Source: DASWJS01 sp036397035
Lineage (GTDB): Bacteria; Actinomycetota; AC-67
Reading direction: 5' to 3'
Length of the DNA stretch: 64,000 nucleotides
NCBI GenBank assembly: GCA_036397035.1
Contig: DASWJS010000031.1
Span: forward strand, 62,001 to 126,000
This document shows, piece by piece, positions 53,429 through 62,458 of the stretch; within the stretch, counting starts at the first letter, position 1, and each line of letters starts with the position of its first letter. The position numbers and the translations under genes are program-made. The notes under the pieces are model-generated. The model ran no database searches. It saw only the letters and a list, made by a program, of their open reading frames with translations, and was not told the DNA's origin.

Positions 53429-54597
53429 CAGTTCCTCCCCACGATCGTCACCGAACAGACCGCGCCCGGTCCGCCAAGATTATGCGCCAGCCCAAGCTCA
53501 GGATCGCGAACCTGGACCCCGTCGGCTCGGCCTTGAAGCTGGCGGGTCAGCTCGCCGATCATCCGGCAGCCGGTGGCGCCTATCGGATGGCCGAAGGACT
53601 TCAACCCGCCGCTCGGGTTCACCGGGAGCTGCCCGTCCGCCGACGCGCGCCCGTCGGCGCAGAACGCGGCGCCTTCGCCCGGCTCGCAGAAACCGAGGTC
53701 TTCGTAGTTGAGCAGCTCGGTGATCGTGAAGCAGTCGTGCACCTCGGCGAAGGAGATCTGGCGCGCCGGGTCGGTGATGCCGGCTTCGGCGTACGCCTGC
53801 GCGGCGGCCATGCGCGTCGCCGGGAAGCCCAGGTAGTCGAAGCCCGGGTCGTACATCGGCTGCGAGCTGGTGACGGCGAGCCCGTTGGCCTTCACGACCG
53901 TGTAGTCGTCCTTGTGCGCGAGCGTCTTGGCGATCTCCGGGCGGGTCACGATCACCGCGGCCGCCCCGTCGGAAACCGCGCACGAGTCGAAGCGCCCGAG
54001 CGGCCAGGCGATCATCGGCGCCTCGATCGCGGTCTCCATCGTGATCTCGCGCCGGAAGTGCGCCTTGGGATGGCGCGCGCCGTTGGCGTGGTTCTTCACC
54101 GCCACCCGCGCGAGGTCCTCGCGGGTCCAGCCGCGCTCGGCGAAGCAGCGCGACGCCGCCATCGCGAACAGCGCCGGCGCGCTCGCCGGGGGCATGAACG
54201 GCGGGATCGAATCGCGCAGCACGTTGGGAAGCCCGCGCGAGCCCTGGTCGGTGATCTTCTCGACGCCGCACGCGAGCACGATGTCGTACACGCCCGCGGC
54301 CACGGCGAAGCACGCGTTGCGGAATGCGTCCATGCCCGAGGCGCAGTAGTTCTCGACCCGCGTGGAGGGAATCCCGTACAGCCGCGTCGCGTCGGCCGCC
54401 GTCGTGCCGCTGAGGCCGGTGAAGCGGTAGTACACCCCGACCCACATCGCCTCGATGTCCGCGCGCTCGATCCCGGCGTCGGCGGTCGCTTCCTCGACCG
54501 CCTCCAGCAGCAGGTCCTCCTGGTCCTTCTCGTAGTGCTCGGTGAAGCGCGTCGCGCCGACGCCGGCGATCGCCACACGGTCCTTGATCCCGGGCAT
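53428..54597 (-). CDS. Thiolase-family (SCP-x/acetyl-CoA acyltransferase type) enzyme
   Basis: 389 residues. Thiolase catalytic residues: Cys85 in NYCASG, HD in EVHDCF, and SFGHPIGATG near the C-terminus. Type typical of archaeal acetoacetyl-CoA thiolase and SCP-x enzymes. Its start is fused to the stop of an HMG-CoA-synthase-like/DUF35 gene (TGATG). In archaea exactly this set (thiolase, HMG-CoA synthase, DUF35) forms one complex that passes acetoacetyl-CoA along, so a physical complex is likely here. Confidence 0.9.
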   Translation of the reverse strand: MPGIKDRVAIAGVGATRFTEHYEKDQEDLLLEAVEEATADAGIERADIEAMWVGVYYRFTGLSGTTAADATRLYGIPSTRVENYCASGMDAFRNACFAVAAGVYDIVLACGVEKITDQGSRGLPNVLRDSIPPFMPPASAPALFAMAASRCFAERGWTREDLARVAVKNHANGARHPKAHFRREITMETAIEAPMIAWPLGRFDSCAVSDGAAAVIVTRPEIAKTLAHKDDYTVVKANGLAVTSSQPMYDPGFDYLGFPATRMAAAQAYAEAGITDPARQISFAEVHDCFTITELLNYEDLGFCEPGEGAAFCADGRASADGQLPVNPSGGLKSFGHPIGATGCRMIGELTRQLQGRADGVQVRDPELGLAHNLGGPGAVCSVTIVGRN

Positions 54598-56006
54598 CAG
54601 GCGGCACCTCCCGGGCGCGCGGGGCGCGCCTTCCAGTAGTAGTTGCGGATGTTCGCGCCTTCGTGCATGAGACGGAAGGTCAGTTCGACGAGCATGCCGA
54701 CGGCCACCTCGCCCGGATCGCAGTCGGTCCCTTCAAGGAAGATGCGGCCGCCGCCGTCCAGCTCGACCACGAGGCGAGGCACCGGCGTCTCAAGGTAGCG
54801 CCCGCCCACCAGATGGTCGAGCGTGAACGTGAACACCGTCCCGCGCTTCTGGAGGCGCACGCGCTCCATCTTGTCGGCGACCGAGCACGCGATGCAGGCC
54901 CGGTTCGCCGGGAACTGCACGACGCCGCACGCGGTGCACCGAACGCCGTAGAGCGGGAACGCCTGCTCGCGGTCGCGCCATGCGCGGATCGGCGACCCAG
55001 GCACGACCGGGTCTTCCCACGGGAGCAGCTCGCGGAAGCGCAGGTAGCGCTCGTAGGACGGGAGCGCGCGCTTGTCGGCGATCGCCTCGTCGGTCGTGCG
55101 AGCCGGACGCGCGTCCGTGACCCCCTCGCGCGCGCGCAGCACGATCGCGTCCGCACCCTCCCCCGCGCTCGCGAACACGATCGCGTCGCCGGGCGCCGCG
55201 CCGTCGAGCGCGTGCGCGAGCGACACCAGCGCGTGCGCCGCGCCGAGGTTCCCGACCGAAGCGAACAGCGGGTCCTTCATCGGGCTCATGCCGAGCCGCT
55301 TGGCCGTGACCGCGTAGGTCCTCGGGTCCGGGGCGAACGCGGCGAAGGCGGCGACGTCCGCGGCGGCGACGCCCGCGCTTCCCAGCGCGGTCGTGACCGC
55401 CTCCTCGATTGCGCGCGCGTAGCCGTACTCGGTCTCGGACTTCGCGTCGAAGGAGCGCACGAACGGATCGCCCGTGCGCCGCCACGGCCCGGGCGACTCT
55501 TCGGCGAAGCTGCTCTGCGAGACGACTTCGACCGGCGCGTCCGGGCCGATCACGATCGCGCCCGCGCCGTCGCCGAAGAGCTGCTCGGTCACGCTGGAGG
55601 GCTCGGCCGGGCGAAGGTCGGCGGCGACGACGAGCGCCGCGCGGGCGCTGCCCGAGCGAACCGCGTCCATGCCCGCGAGCGTCGCCTGCGTGCCTGCGCG
55701 AATGGTGCCGGTGAAGTCGGCCGTGCGCACCGAGTGCCGGTCGAGCACGGCCGCGATCGTCGCCGCGCCGTGCTTTTCCGCGTAGGGCGGCGTGGTGGTG
55801 GCGAAGAACACCGCGTCGATCGCGCTCGGGTCGGGGGCGGCGGCCAGCGCCGCCTCGACCGCGAGCGTCAGGGAATCCTGGTCGCCGCCCGCAACCGCGC
55901 GTTCACCGGGAAGCGCGGGTGTGTCCCACGCGGACCCCATGAGTCCACGGTCCAAGCGCCACATCGGGATGGCCGTGGCCCACGAGGTGATCCCAACGCC
56001 GGTCAT
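54597..56006 (-). CDS. HMG-CoA-synthase/KAS III-like protein fused to DUF35 domain
   Basis: 469 residues: a thiolase-fold condensing domain (1 to about 335) and a C-terminal DUF35 zinc-ribbon/OB domain (about 350-469, CTAC and CIAC). Around the usual catalytic Cys the sequence reads GTIRAGTQATL; archaeal HMG-CoA synthases have Cys at the place of Ile102, so the nucleophile seems lost. Either the chemistry differs or this is a scaffold for the thiolase. ATG 56006 follows TACGCT by 9 nt. Confidence 0.82.
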   Translation of the reverse strand: MTGVGITSWATAIPMWRLDRGLMGSAWDTPALPGERAVAGGDQDSLTLAVEAALAAAPDPSAIDAVFFATTTPPYAEKHGAATIAAVLDRHSVRTADFTGTIRAGTQATLAGMDAVRSGSARAALVVAADLRPAEPSSVTEQLFGDGAGAIVIGPDAPVEVVSQSSFAEESPGPWRRTGDPFVRSFDAKSETEYGYARAIEEAVTTALGSAGVAAADVAAFAAFAPDPRTYAVTAKRLGMSPMKDPLFASVGNLGAAHALVSLAHALDGAAPGDAIVFASAGEGADAIVLRAREGVTDARPARTTDEAIADKRALPSYERYLRFRELLPWEDPVVPGSPIRAWRDREQAFPLYGVRCTACGVVQFPANRACIACSVADKMERVRLQKRGTVFTFTLDHLVGGRYLETPVPRLVVELDGGGRIFLEGTDCDPGEVAVGMLVELTFRLMHEGANIRNYYWKARPARPGGAA

Positions 56007-56039
56007 GGAGGCGTAGCGTACCGGGCGGCGGCGGGCCGC

Positions 56040-56204
56040 TCAGCAACAGGTGCGAAGCGAGGGATCCCACCATGCGCAGAACGCGTCGTCCCAGTAGGGG
56101 TCGTCGAACCGGAGCCCGCGTTCGTCCTCGGTCTCGCGCTCCCGGTCTTCGGTCGCGTGCGGTGGCTGCTCGACGTCGAGCGTCGCGTGGTCCATGGCTC
56201 TCAT
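56040..56204 (-). CDS. Small acidic protein, uncertain
   Basis: 54 residues from ATG 56204 (or 51 from ATG 56195), acidic, with Trp-rich FDDPYWDDAF and a CC ending. AAGGA lies just upstream. Divergent from the DUF3105 gene. It may be real, but evidence is thin. Confidence 0.35.
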   Translation of the reverse strand: MRAMDHATLDVEQPPHATEDRERETEDERGLRFDDPYWDDAFCAWWDPSLRTCC

Positions 56205-56250
56205 TGTCCTTGCAAGGTCCGCGCGCGGCAAGCCCCGCTATGCTGCGCCG

Positions 56251-56775
56251 ATGCGCCTGCGGCCGCTCGTCTTCCTGCTGGTGGCCGCGTGCGCGAGCGG
56301 CGGCGGCTCGTCCACGTTCACGCCAGAGATCGACGGCTCGGCGCCCTGCTCGTCCGCCCAGGACGTGCAGGTGATGTCGACGGTCGCCCACATCGAGCCG
56401 GGAACGACGGCGCAGTACAACTCCGACCCGCCCACCTCGGGCGAGCACTACTCGATCCGAGGAACGGCGCCCGCTCCGGTCGGCGTCTACCCGGACCCGA
56501 TCGAGAACGAGCGGCAGGTCCACAACCTCGAGCACGGCCACGTCGTCGTGCAGTACCGCGACCTCACCGACGAGGAGCTGGACGCGGTCCGGGCGCCGGT
56601 GCTCGCCGACCCGTTCATGATGCTGATGGCGCCGCGCCCGCAGATGGAATGGAAGCTCGCGCTCACCTCGTGGGGAAAGCTCCAGGTCTGCCGCGAGATC
56701 CCGGACGACGTCGGCGAACTCATCCGCACTTTCGTCGTTCAGAACCGAGACAACGCCCCCGAGAGCATCCCGTAG
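56251..56775 (+). CDS. DUF3105 lipoprotein
   Basis: 174 residues. Short signal with VAACASGG lipobox near residue 14, then DUF3105 with its marks YNSDPPTSGEHY and NLEHGHVVVQY (conserved histidines suggest metal binding). ATG 56251 lies 7 nt after TATGCT (56239-56244); a longer frame upstream is not used. Function of the family unknown. Confidence 0.87.
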   Translation: MRLRPLVFLLVAACASGGGSSTFTPEIDGSAPCSSAQDVQVMSTVAHIEPGTTAQYNSDPPTSGEHYSIRGTAPAPVGVYPDPIENERQVHNLEHGHVVVQYRDLTDEELDAVRAPVLADPFMMLMAPRPQMEWKLALTSWGKLQVCREIPDDVGELIRTFVVQNRDNAPESIP

Positions 56776-56782
56776 CGCGGCG

Positions 56783-57262
56783 TCACGTCTTGTGGATGAA
56801 CGACGCGGTGATCGTGCCGGTCACGCCGACGTTCGGACATCCGTCGGACGGCTCGCCCGCCCAGAGCACGCCGGTTGAGATCGTGAGGACGTTGACCGAG
56901 ATCCGTTCGCCCCAGCGTGGCGTCGTCCCGAGCGAAATCACGCCGTTCGCGTTGGTGCATCGGACGATCTGCCAATCGTCGGTGCAGGTCGTGCCGCAGA
57001 TGAGCACGCCGATTCCCTCGGACCCTGCCACCTCGTCGAACACCTTGACCTTGGTGTACTTGTGTTTGGGCAGAGCCGGAAAGCGATAACCCAGCAGGCC
57101 GACCTGGCCCACGGCGCCTTGCGCGTTCGGAACGTTTTGACCGACGACCCCTCCGGGCCCCGCGACGTACTGCGCGGTGGAACTGCTGCTGTGGGTCTGT
57201 CCCGGGAGTGCCGGCACGAACGCCGCGACGAGACAGGCGAGCAGCACAAGTCGTTTGATCAT
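56783..57262 (-). CDS. Secreted protein with four or more cysteines
   Basis: 159 residues: signal peptide (about 1-22), then a beta-rich domain with Cys pairs near 90 and 103. Ends GVTGTITASFIHKT. No family recognised. ATG 57262 preferred over 57268 because GAAGGA stands 6 nt upstream. The 117 bp before the next gene hold nothing notable. Confidence 0.65.
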   Translation of the reverse strand: MIKRLVLLACLVAAFVPALPGQTHSSSSTAQYVAGPGGVVGQNVPNAQGAVGQVGLLGYRFPALPKHKYTKVKVFDEVAGSEGIGVLICGTTCTDDWQIVRCTNANGVISLGTTPRWGERISVNVLTISTGVLWAGEPSDGCPNVGVTGTITASFIHKT

Positions 57263-57379
57263 GTTCATTCCTTCATCCAGACCGATCCGCGTTCGTCCGA
57301 CGACTTCGCGTGGACGCAGTGAATCTCCTGCCGGAGCGGTTGGCTTCGGCGGGGTATGTCCCTTTTGGAGCGCCGGGAA

Positions 57380-59488
57380 TCAGGCCGTGGGTTGCCGGGC
57401 GGCGTCGCGGTCGGGCGCGCGCCGGCCGGCGCTCTCCAGGAGGAGCTGCGACACGTCGAGCACTTTCACGTCCTCGCGCGCCTTGCCCTGCTGCTGCAGC
57501 TCCTTCACGCCGTCGTCGAGCATGATCGTGCAGTAGGGGCACGCGGTCGTCACGACGTCGGGGTCGCCCTCGAGCATCTCCTCGGTCCGTTCGAGGTTGA
57601 CGCGCGTGCCGATCGTCTCCTCCATCCACATGCGCGCCCCGCCGGCGCCGCAGCAGAACGTCTTGCGCTTGCAGCGGTGCGCTTCCTGCGCGACGACGCC
57701 GGGGATCGACTGGACGATCCGGCGCGGCTGCTCGATCACGTCGTTGTGACGCGCGAGGTAGCACGGGTCGTGATAGGCGACGTTCTTGGCCGTCGACCCG
57801 GCCGGCCGGATGCGGCCCTCGTCGATCAGGCGCGTCAGCAGCTCGGTGTGGTGGACGACTTCGAAGGTCCCGCCGAACTGCGGGTACTCCTTCGCGAGCG
57901 TGTTGAAGCAGTGCGGGCAGCTCGCGACGATCTTGCGCACGCCCTTGGTCTTGAGCATCTCGATGTTCGCCTTGGCGATCTCCTGGAACAGGTACTCGTT
58001 GCCGATGCGCCGCGCCGGGTCGCCCGTGCACGACTCCTGCGGGCCGAGGATCGCGAAGGAGACGCCGGCTCGAACCATCAGCTCGGCGAAGGCACGCACC
58101 GATTTCTGCCCGCGGTCGTCGAACGAGCCCGCGCACCCGACCCAGTACAGGTACTCGGCGTCCGCCGGGATGCGGCCGTTGACGACGACGATGTGCTCCT
58201 CGATGCCCTTGGTCCAGTCGAGCCGCTGCGCGTTGGACGCGCCCCAGGGGTTCCCGCTCGATTCGAGGTTGCGGAGCATCAGCCCGGCTTCCTGCGGGAA
58301 GCTCGACTCCATCATCACCTGGTACCGGCGCATGTCCAGGATGTGGTCGACGTGCTCGATGTCGACGGGACACTCGTACACGCACGCGCCGCACGTCGTG
58401 CAGGACCAGATCGCGTCCGGGTCGTGTACGTCGCCGACGAGCGACTTCGTCATGACGTGTCCCTCGGCGTCTCCGGCGATCCCGGCGTCCCACGCCTCCT
58501 TGCCGAGGAGGAAGGGGGCCTTCTCGAACAGGTGGTCGCGGGTGTCAGTGATGATGAACTTCGGGTTCAGCGGTTTACCGGTGTTCCAGGCGGGGCAAGC
58601 GCTCTGGCAGCGTCCACACTCGGTGCAGGTGTAGGTGTCGAGGATCTGCTTCCAACTGAAGTCCTCGACCTTGCCGACGCCGAAGACGGTGTCCTCGGTC
58701 ATGTTCTCCATGTCGATCTCGATCGGCTGCAGCGCGCCGAGGGCAATCGGCTGCCGTCCGAACAGCACGTTGATCGGCGAGGTGAAGATGTGCAGGTGCT
58801 TGGAGTTGAGCACGATGATCAGGAACGACAGCACGACGCCAAGGTGGGCGAGCAGCGCGCCGTCCTCGATCCAGTGGAGCGCCTCGACGGACAGCTCGTT
58901 GAGCATGTAACCGATGCCCTTGGAGACGTAGGCCCAGTCCGCGTAGGGCAGCGTGCCGAGCGCCGAGCGCGCGCCGCGCACCAGCGCGACGGTCCACACG
59001 ACGTTGAAGATCATGAACAGGATGAAGTAGGCGGCGCCGGTGTGCGAGCCGTAGAAGCGCGACTTGCGCTCCAGCTTGCGCGGGCTCGTCGCCAGCCGGA
59101 TCCCCATGAACCCGACGAGGGCGATCGTCACCAGCGCGAAGAACGTGTCCTGGAGGAACCCGAGCCACTCGTGGTCGCCGATGACCGGCAGCGCGAAGTC
59201 CCGGCTGAACAGCTCGCCCACCGACTCGATCAGCGTGATCTGGATGACGAGGAACCCGTAGAAGGTGAGCGCGTGGAGGACGCCCGGGACCGACCACTGC
59301 AGCAGCTTCTTCTGCCCGAGCACTTTCACGTTGTGCGCGTTGAAGCGCGTCAGCATGTTCTTGAAGCGCTCGGGGGCGCGCCGGCCGCGCAGGGCAAGCT
59401 CGACCAGGAACTTGATGCGGGTCGTGGCCAGGCCGAGCGTGATCGCGATGATGGTCAGGCCCAGCAGGGCCCGAAGGGTCGTTGGCAT
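57380..59488 (-). CDS. EtfD-like membrane Fe-S oxidoreductase
   Basis: 702 residues: N-terminal membrane domain with about five to six helices (nitrate-reductase gamma-like), two [4Fe-4S] motifs (CTECGRCQSACP near 287 and CTTCGACVYECP near 362) and two CCG domains (HDPCYL, FCCGAGGARMW, ACPYC). It resembles actinobacterial EtfD (Rv0338c), which passes electrons from electron-transfer flavoprotein in beta-oxidation to menaquinone. A TATGAT hexamer about 40 bp before ATG 59488 may be its -10. The thiolase genes nearby fit a fatty-acid role. Confidence 0.9.
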   Translation of the reverse strand: MPTTLRALLGLTIIAITLGLATTRIKFLVELALRGRRAPERFKNMLTRFNAHNVKVLGQKKLLQWSVPGVLHALTFYGFLVIQITLIESVGELFSRDFALPVIGDHEWLGFLQDTFFALVTIALVGFMGIRLATSPRKLERKSRFYGSHTGAAYFILFMIFNVVWTVALVRGARSALGTLPYADWAYVSKGIGYMLNELSVEALHWIEDGALLAHLGVVLSFLIIVLNSKHLHIFTSPINVLFGRQPIALGALQPIEIDMENMTEDTVFGVGKVEDFSWKQILDTYTCTECGRCQSACPAWNTGKPLNPKFIITDTRDHLFEKAPFLLGKEAWDAGIAGDAEGHVMTKSLVGDVHDPDAIWSCTTCGACVYECPVDIEHVDHILDMRRYQVMMESSFPQEAGLMLRNLESSGNPWGASNAQRLDWTKGIEEHIVVVNGRIPADAEYLYWVGCAGSFDDRGQKSVRAFAELMVRAGVSFAILGPQESCTGDPARRIGNEYLFQEIAKANIEMLKTKGVRKIVASCPHCFNTLAKEYPQFGGTFEVVHHTELLTRLIDEGRIRPAGSTAKNVAYHDPCYLARHNDVIEQPRRIVQSIPGVVAQEAHRCKRKTFCCGAGGARMWMEETIGTRVNLERTEEMLEGDPDVVTTACPYCTIMLDDGVKELQQQGKAREDVKVLDVSQLLLESAGRRAPDRDAARQPTA

Positions 59489-59658
59489 ACCGAGCGTCCC
59501 CCTACGTCATCGGGTGCAAGACCGACGCATCATAGAACGAGCGCAACGCGGAACCGAACTGGCTCCGCGGCCGGCGTGGTCAGTGGTGGTTCGTGACCGT
59601 GATCGTGCCGACTGTGCCGAAGCCGGCGTCGATGGTGAAGAGTCCTGCCGGAAGCCGC

Positions 59659-60162
59659 TCAGCGGGCGTAGCGCTTGCGGGGGAACAGGTCGGCGCTGAT
59701 CGAGGCGACGCGATCAAGGAAGAGCAGGCCGTCGAGGTGGTCGATCTCGTGCTGGAGCGCGCGAGCCTCGAAGGCGTCGGTTTCGATCCGCAGTGGCGTT
59801 CCGTCGGGCAATCGACCCTCCACGACGACCTCGGCCGCCCGCCGGACGTTGCCGGTGAAGTCCGGAAGGCTCATGCAGCCCTCGCGCGTCACGGTCGCGC
59901 CGGCCGTCGAAACGATTACGGGGTTGATCATCACGACGAGCCCGTGGCAGGCGACGGCCTTCTTGTGGCCGGTGACGTCCATGCAGAACGCGCGGACGCC
60001 CGCGCCGACCTGCGGCGCGGCGATCCCCACGCACGCGGGCGACGCGCGCATCGTGTCGACGAGGTCTCGTGCGAGCGCCTCGGCCTCCGCGCCCGGCTCG
60101 ATCTCTTCCGCGCGCGTCTTGAGCACCGCCGCCGGGTAGCGAACGACAGGCAGGACGGCCAC
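59659..60162 (-). CDS. def: Peptide deformylase
   Basis: 167 residues. Removes the formyl group from new proteins. All three motifs: GIAAPQ near 47, EGCMSLP near 95 and HEIDHLDG near 138 (metal ligands Cys and two His). GTG 60162 lies 2 bp after the ACT-domain gene. Confidence 0.96.
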   Translation of the reverse strand: MAVLPVVRYPAAVLKTRAEEIEPGAEAEALARDLVDTMRASPACVGIAAPQVGAGVRAFCMDVTGHKKAVACHGLVVMINPVIVSTAGATVTREGCMSLPDFTGNVRRAAEVVVEGRLPDGTPLRIETDAFEARALQHEIDHLDGLLFLDRVASISADLFPRKRYAR

Positions 60163-60164
60163 GG

Positions 60165-60689
60165 CTAGAGCGTCTCGGGATCCATCGGGCGCGCGGAGAT
60201 GTTCACCGCCAGCTCGCCGGCGAGCGCGTCCAGCGCGCCGCGCAGCTCCTCGCCGGGGAGCGACGGCGGCAGCGTGACCTCCAGCACCATCACATACACC
60301 GGCGGATCGCCCTCGCCGACGTGCGTCGCGAGGTCGGTGATGTTGACGGCCTCAGCGGCGAGCGCGCCCGTCACCCGCGCGACGATTCCCGGATGGTCGG
60401 CCCCGTAGACGCTCACCACCCACTGCTCGCCGGCGGCGTGGGCGGGCGGCGTCTCGGGCACCGGACGAGCCGAGACGATGAGGTCGAACGATCGGGCGGG
60501 GTCTTGCAGCGCCAGCTCCAGCGCCGCAGGATCGGCGTCCGTCGCGACGATCAGCATCATGGCGAAGTGACCGCCGAGCGTCGCCATCCGCGAGTCTTCG
60601 ATGTTGCAGTGGTGGCGCAGGAGCACATCGGTCACCGCGGCGACGATCCCCGGGCGATCGACTCCGATAGCGGTGACGGCGACGTGCAC
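60165..60689 (-). CDS. Double ACT-domain protein (GcvR-like)
   Basis: 174 residues with two ACT domains (about 1-78 and 88-170: AIGVDRPGIVAAVT and GADHPGIVARVT). ACT domains bind amino acids; relatives of the GcvR class regulate glycine metabolism. GTG 60689 is exactly 7 nt after TAGCGT (60701-60696). Confidence 0.85.
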   Translation of the reverse strand: MHVAVTAIGVDRPGIVAAVTDVLLRHHCNIEDSRMATLGGHFAMMLIVATDADPAALELALQDPARSFDLIVSARPVPETPPAHAAGEQWVVSVYGADHPGIVARVTGALAAEAVNITDLATHVGEGDPPVYVMVLEVTLPPSLPGEELRGALDALAGELAVNISARPMDPETL

Positions 60690-60747
60690 GTGCGCACGCT
60701 ATGGGCGCGGCCGTCGCGCCGTCAACGCGGTGACGTACCGTTGTCCC

Positions 60748-61191
60748 GTGCGGGCACCAAGGAGGACACTCGCTTGCGCGCTCGCGGCGCTGCTCGCGGG
60801 GTGCGGCTCGCCCGGCACGCGGAGCGTGACGTTCTCGACGGCGAGCGGGCAGGTGCGCCTCCAAGCGGCCGTGGCGGACGAGCCGCACGAGCGCGCGCGG
60901 GGGCTGATGGGCCGCGCCTCGCTGCCATCCGACGAAGGGCTGCTCTTCCTGTGGCCGGACGTGGGCGAGCGCACGTTCACCATGGCGGGGACCTTGATCC
61001 CGCTCGACGTGATCGTCGTGCGCAACGGGGTCGTCGTCCAGATCCTCACGCTCGAGCCGTGCGAGGACTCGGATTGGGCGAGCTGCCTGCGCTCGGTAAC
61101 GGTGCCCGCGGACATGGTGGTCGAGGCGAACGCGGGCGCGGCCGCGGACTCCGGTATCGAAGTCGGCAGCCGCGCCCGCGTCGGCTCGTGA
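60748..61191 (+). CDS. DUF192 lipoprotein
   Basis: 147 residues. Lipobox LLAGC at residues 15-19, then DUF192 with ERARGLMGR and FTMAGTLIPLDV. Function of the family unknown. GTG 60748 lies 7 nt after TACCGT and is the start that gives a proper signal peptide; the open frame continues upstream. Confidence 0.87.
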   Translation: MRAPRRTLACALAALLAGCGSPGTRSVTFSTASGQVRLQAAVADEPHERARGLMGRASLPSDEGLLFLWPDVGERTFTMAGTLIPLDVIVVRNGVVVQILTLEPCEDSDWASCLRSVTVPADMVVEANAGAAADSGIEVGSRARVGS

Positions 61192-61194
61192 GGC

Positions 61195-61755
61195 CTAGCG
61201 CAACTGGAGCTTGACCTTGCCGCCCGCGGCGCCGCCGTCTGCGTTGGAGCAGGCCGGGAAGGCGGTCGCGATTGCCGCGTCGTGAATGAAGACGTAGAAG
61301 TACTTGCCGCCCTTGGGCTTCTTCAGCCACGGCGTCGCCGCCGCATTCTGACCGACGGTGTAGCAGCCGTCCCCGCGGTGCTGCGATGCGCCGAGCAGGT
61401 TCTCCTCGGGGTCGTCGGCGAGGTCCGGCTTGCCGACCGGGTTCCAATTCTTGTCGAGCCAGTACCAGGAGAAGTCGGCCGAGGCGAAGCCGTCGTCGAT
61501 GATGGACACGATCCGCGCTTCCTTCTTCGAGCCCGGCACCGATAGGCACACGACACCGATGTTCTGACCCCAGGCGGGTCCTCCCGGCGCGGCCTCGTGG
61601 CCGATCGGCTCGATCTCGCACATCCCGTAGACCGGGTTCGCCGGCAGGTACGTCTTGTTGTACGTGGAGACCTTGGCCAGCGAAGGGCTCCCCGCGCCGA
61701 AACCGGCTGCAAGGGCCACGATGGCGACGGCGGACATGGTTCGGCGAACGAGCAT
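61195..61755 (-). CDS. Secreted protein, paralogue of 61876-62376
   Basis: 186 residues: signal peptide (about 1-27, ending SLA), then a beta domain with Cys near 46, 70 and others, including GVVCLSVPGSKK and DFSWYWLDKN. Distantly similar in layout to the next upstream gene. Family unknown. Shine-Dalgarno AAGGGAG upstream of the ATG. Confidence 0.68.
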   Translation of the reverse strand: MLVRRTMSAVAIVALAAGFGAGSPSLAKVSTYNKTYLPANPVYGMCEIEPIGHEAAPGGPAWGQNIGVVCLSVPGSKKEARIVSIIDDGFASADFSWYWLDKNWNPVGKPDLADDPEENLLGASQHRGDGCYTVGQNAAATPWLKKPKGGKYFYVFIHDAAIATAFPACSNADGGAAGGKVKLQLR

Positions 61756-61875
61756 CAGATGCTCCCTTCTGAGGAGACGGCAGAACGAACTGGTGCTCGC
61801 AGACTTCGACCCCTCGTCCGGCCTCTCCTGCGTGACGTTTCCCCGCCATCCGGCACGAGCGGACGAACTACCCGG

Positions 61876-62376
61876 TCAGTCCTGCCGCGTGAGCTTCACC
61901 TCGCCTTGCGTGGCCGTCCCGATGCTGTCGCCCGGCCCGTCCACGAGGCAGTCGAGCGGCCCGTAGACAGGTCCGTCCAGCAGGATGGTCAGGGTCTTGG
62001 CGCCCGGAGGCGCGGGCAGAACCTGCGTGCCGCAGGTCAGTCCCGAGTTGGGGCACCCTTCGAGCGGATCGCCGGTGTCGCCGACGCAATCGCCCTGTGC
62101 GTTCCTGAAAACCCAGAGGTAGCCGATGTGGGAGCCGTTGACGATGTCCGTTATCTGGACTTTGTACCGCTCGTTGGCAGATACGTCGAAGCAAACCCGA
62201 TCCAAGTTTTCCCCCGTCGGGCTCTCATCTGCGCAGAAGTTCAACTCGGCGTCGCCGAGGAAGCCGGCGGTGTAGTTCTCCGTTTGAACCTTGGGCTCGG
62301 CGGCGCTCGGGGGCGCGATCAGGGCAAGAGAGACCGCGGTCAATGCCATCGTCCGAATGGCCTTCGTGCCTTTCAT
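61876..62376 (-). CDS. Secreted protein, paralogue of 61195-61755
   Basis: 166 residues: signal peptide (1-26, ending SAA), then a beta domain with six cysteines, RVCFDVSANERYKVQITD and YLWVFRNAQGDC at the places where the neighbour has VCLSVPG and WYWLDKN. Probably an old tandem duplication. Divergent from dnaK. Confidence 0.68.
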   Translation of the reverse strand: MKGTKAIRTMALTAVSLALIAPPSAAEPKVQTENYTAGFLGDAELNFCADESPTGENLDRVCFDVSANERYKVQITDIVNGSHIGYLWVFRNAQGDCVGDTGDPLEGCPNSGLTCGTQVLPAPPGAKTLTILLDGPVYGPLDCLVDGPGDSIGTATQGEVKLTRQD

Positions 62377-62458
62377 AGCGGCCCTTTCTTGTCGAAGGTG
62401 GTAAGGACTCGTTCATGCGGATTCCTGCCTCCACCCCTGCCGTCAACGCGGGGAGGGA

